Source of the DNA: an uncultured Clostridium sp.
GTDB taxonomy: Bacteria > Bacillota > Clostridia > Lachnospirales > Lachnospiraceae
NCBI GenBank assembly: GCA_900539185.1
Contig: UQBG01000010.1
Coordinates: forward strand, 40,908-104,907
DNA length: 64,000 bases
Direction of reading: 5' to 3'
Below the pieces are notes generated by a model, which saw only the letters and a program-made list of their open reading frames with translations, made no database searches and was not told the DNA's origin. Positions 61,885 through 64,000 of this stretch are shown here, in pieces (the stretch's first letter is position 1; every line of letters starts with the position of its first letter). A program made the position numbers and the translations under genes.

Positions 61885-63182
61885 AAATAGCTTGGTTTAC
61901 ACCTTTTAATAAAAGAAGTGCAATAGGGAACTATAGTAAGCATGCAACTGAAGCGATAAGTCGTTGGAATGAGGTTGATATATATGTTAATTATGATCCT
62001 AATGAAGGAAAAGAAGAACTATATGATACACCATTGAAAATAAAGCGATATGAAGGCTTAGAGGTGGTCAATGAATTAAATGATTATGATATATGTGTGT
62101 ATAATATGGGAGATAATGCTATATATCATTCTGCAATATACGAAGTGTTAAAGGTGAAAAAGGGTATAATTATTGCTCATGATATTTGTATGCACAATTT
62201 TATTGTTGGGTACAATTGTGTTTATAAAAAACAGTATCAGGAATATTTACATATACTTGAAAAAGAATATGGAGAGGAGACTGTAAAATTCTTGAGTGAA
62301 GCTCTAAAGTCTAGTGATGAATGGAAAAAGATAGATTTTTTGAAGTACAATATGTTGAGGTATATATGTGGAGATGCATTAGGAATAGTAGTACATTCAA
62401 AGTATCATGAATCTTATATAAAAGAGGTCTATAAGGGGCCAGTTCTGACTACTCCTTTATTGAGTATGAATGAATGGGAAGACGACGAGAATAGTAAGGA
62501 AAGAAATAATGACATAGTGAACTTTTTGACAGTGGGAATGGTAAATTCAAATAAACATATTGATTTGATAGTAAAAGTAATTGGTAAGAATAAGATTTTG
62601 AGAGAAAAGGTTCGGTATTATGTTGTAGGAGCATCTACAAATAAGGAATACCTTGGAGAGATAAAAAAATTAATAAAATATTATAATTTAGAAAATAATG
62701 TTTTCTTGCTGGGGTATGTAGATGATGAAGAGATGGGACAAAAATATAAAGAAGCAGATGCAATTATTAATTTACGCTATCCTGCATTAGAAGGAGGATC
62801 TGCATCCTTAGTTGAACAAATGTTAGATGGAAAATGTATTGTGGTTACTAACACGGGAGTATATTCTGAAATTCCAGATGAGTGCGTGTGTAAAATAGAA
62901 CCGAATAATATGGAAATGAATTTGGAAAAGAGCATGCTTGAAATTGTTGAAAATTCTCAATTGGCAATTAATTATGGAATGAGAGCAAAAACTTATGCAA
63001 AATTAGAATTTGGTGAAGAATCATATGGAAACAGAATGAATGAGTTTTTGGAAGAAGTTGCATTTTCATTACCATTATATGAAGTTGTTCAAAAATGTAA
63101 TGACACATTACAGTGTATGAGACGAACGAATGTTGAACGGCGGTTAGTAAGAGAAATGGTAAAAATGTTTTCTGATATATGA
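61881..63182 (+). CDS. Glycosyltransferase, GT4-like
   Basis: 433 aa from GTG 61881 (VKIAWFTPFNKRSAIGNYSK), with AGGAGG upstream in the end of copy B; an in-frame ATG at 61851 is inside that gene and unlikely. DICMHNFIVGY, VNFLTVGMVNSNKHIDLIVK and NLRYPALEGGSASLVEQMLDG mark a GT-B enzyme, the last block being the donor-site region. It has a ~50-residue C-terminal helical tail. Markedly AT-rich. Confidence 0.83.
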   Translation: MKIAWFTPFNKRSAIGNYSKHATEAISRWNEVDIYVNYDPNEGKEELYDTPLKIKRYEGLEVVNELNDYDICVYNMGDNAIYHSAIYEVLKVKKGIIIAHDICMHNFIVGYNCVYKKQYQEYLHILEKEYGEETVKFLSEALKSSDEWKKIDFLKYNMLRYICGDALGIVVHSKYHESYIKEVYKGPVLTTPLLSMNEWEDDENSKERNNDIVNFLTVGMVNSNKHIDLIVKVIGKNKILREKVRYYVVGASTNKEYLGEIKKLIKYYNLENNVFLLGYVDDEEMGQKYKEADAIINLRYPALEGGSASLVEQMLDGKCIVVTNTGVYSEIPDECVCKIEPNNMEMNLEKSMLEIVENSQLAINYGMRAKTYAKLEFGEESYGNRMNEFLEEVAFSLPLYEVVQKCNDTLQCMRRTNVERRLVREMVKMFSDI

Positions 63183-63195
63183 AAGGTAGAATGTT

Positions 63196-64000
63196 ATGAA
63201 AAAAGTGTCAAAAACAGTTGTAGAAAATGTGCATATTATTATATTCATAATAATACCGATAGTTATAATGAGTATTTTTTTTATTACTTCACATAAATTT
63301 GGAGATAATGATATCTTTCTAGGTTATGACGGAATTAGCTTCTTTTCTGCTAAGTTATTTTATTTTCAAAGTATATTGGAGGGAGATTTTGCTGTATGGA
63401 ATAAATACTCTGCGGCGGGAGTGCCTTTTGAGGCGTTTGGAACATTTTATCCGTTAGATTTCATATTAGGATTTCTGCCTATCAAAATTTATATTTGCGC
63501 CTATTATGGTATACATTTGTTTATAGCAGCTTATTTTATGAGAAAATATTTATTGGAAATTAAATGTACACCATATATAGCAACTATAGTTGCCACACTT
63601 TATGAATGTTCTATTCATTTTGGTGGAGCTAGAAAAGATCATATGGTTATTATTTCATGTGTGGCACTTTTTCCCATGATTTTATTTTTTTCACAAAAAT
63701 ATATAAATAAAAAACAATTTAAATATCTTTTGTGGACGGCACTTGGAATGAGCCTTCAGTTTTTTACTGGATTTTTTCAAATGGCTTTGTATTCAGATAT
63801 AGTTGTATTTTTTTATATATTATGCCAAATGAATAAAGATTGGACATTAAAGAGGAGAGTACGTGATATAGTAGGCTGGATTATGACATACATTGGTTTA
63901 ATAATGGTTTACCTTATGCCAATTTGTATGTTGATGTTAGAATATAAAAAAGGAGGAAGTTCAAATAATTCATATGAGAATTTTAAAGCTTTTTCTATTT
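63196..64000 (+). CDS. YfhO-like polytopic membrane protein (partial)
   Basis: Open from ATG 63196 to the window edge (268 codons seen). An N-terminal membrane helix is followed by the extracytoplasmic segment FAVWNKYSAAGVPFEAFGTF and YPLDFILGFLPIKIY, which match the GT-C-like YfhO family (role in glycosylating teichoic acid in Bacillus/Listeria relatives), then further hydrophobic helices. It probably transfers a sugar from a lipid carrier outside the membrane. AT-rich, last gene visible in the cluster. Confidence 0.75.
   Translation, partial: MKKVSKTVVENVHIIIFIIIPIVIMSIFFITSHKFGDNDIFLGYDGISFFSAKLFYFQSILEGDFAVWNKYSAAGVPFEAFGTFYPLDFILGFLPIKIYICAYYGIHLFIAAYFMRKYLLEIKCTPYIATIVATLYECSIHFGGARKDHMVIISCVALFPMILFFSQKYINKKQFKYLLWTALGMSLQFFTGFFQMALYSDIVVFFYILCQMNKDWTLKRRVRDIVGWIMTYIGLIMVYLMPICMLMLEYKKGGSSNNSYENFKAFSI

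Overview
The window looks like a chromosomal stretch from a Gram-positive Firmicute of the Lachnospiraceae type (Coprococcus/Butyrivibrio-like gut Clostridia). Support for this comes from strong AGGAGG ribosome sites, TTGACA-17-TATAAT promoters, a B. subtilis-like rapZ-whiA-crh group, a CotF-like coat protein, a PPi-type phosphofructokinase, a GH3 beta-glucosidase, and a GH5 cellulase carrying DUF4214 repeats. The assignment to family is inference; no rRNA is present to fix it.

Layout. 1-5100: the tail of phoU, two small ORFs, a ClpX-type unfoldase, tRNA-Arg(ACG), pyridoxamine kinase, an exported transglutaminase-like protein and a WYL regulator. 5100-8800: tRNA-Gln(CTG) on the minus strand, then a run of an unknown protein, acyl-ACP thioesterase, a CvfB-like S1 protein, RidA and a CPBP membrane protease. 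8800-13700: pyrG (minus), ftsH (plus) and a DegV protein (minus), separated by bidirectional terminators. 13800-20830: uvrC, hprK, glk, murB, rapZ, whiA and a Crh-like HPr. The last lacks the phosphorylatable His but keeps the regulatory Ser, so together with HprK it looks like a carbon-catabolite signalling set. 20880-33900: a large membrane-anchored Sel1/TPR protein, a MocR regulator, an AAA/DUF4143 ATPase, tRNA-Thr(CGT), a degenerate HD-GYP protein, a DUF5662 protein, dnaE, a SpoU-type rRNA methyltransferase and a second DegV. 34000-40300: gltB-gltD behind a promoter and an early leader hairpin. 40300-43250: two small coat-like proteins divergent from a GH3 beta-glucosidase.

43300-44820 is the most unusual locus. 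A Rpn/PD-(D/E)XK nuclease gene carries an internal GGAGG-5nt-ATG start for its coiled-coil tail. A second, free-standing copy of that tail lies next to it. The two are linked by an 84-bp nearly identical direct repeat and separated by a 183-bp imperfect palindrome. This matches the logic of the E. coli RpnL/RpnS intragenic toxin-antitoxin design, with an extra stand-alone antitoxin-like copy.

45000-48020: a PPi-type phosphofructokinase and a DUF2156 protein diverge from a 26-bp palindrome whose two arms supply both -35 boxes, followed by a small transaldolase. 48075-64000: a secreted papain-like protease and a secreted GH5 glucanase, both ending in two DUF4214 repeats, sit directly before a surface-glycan cluster. 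The cluster holds five glycosyltransferases, a Wzm/Wzt-type ABC exporter, a cytoplasmic DUF4214 protein, a PglD-like acyltransferase, a PglE-like aminotransferase and a truncated YfhO-like membrane protein. From about 55 kb the DNA is clearly more AT-rich than the first 45 kb, as expected for an exchangeable glycan locus. The shared DUF4214 domain suggests that the exported enzymes and the glycan work together at the cell surface; this is a hypothesis.
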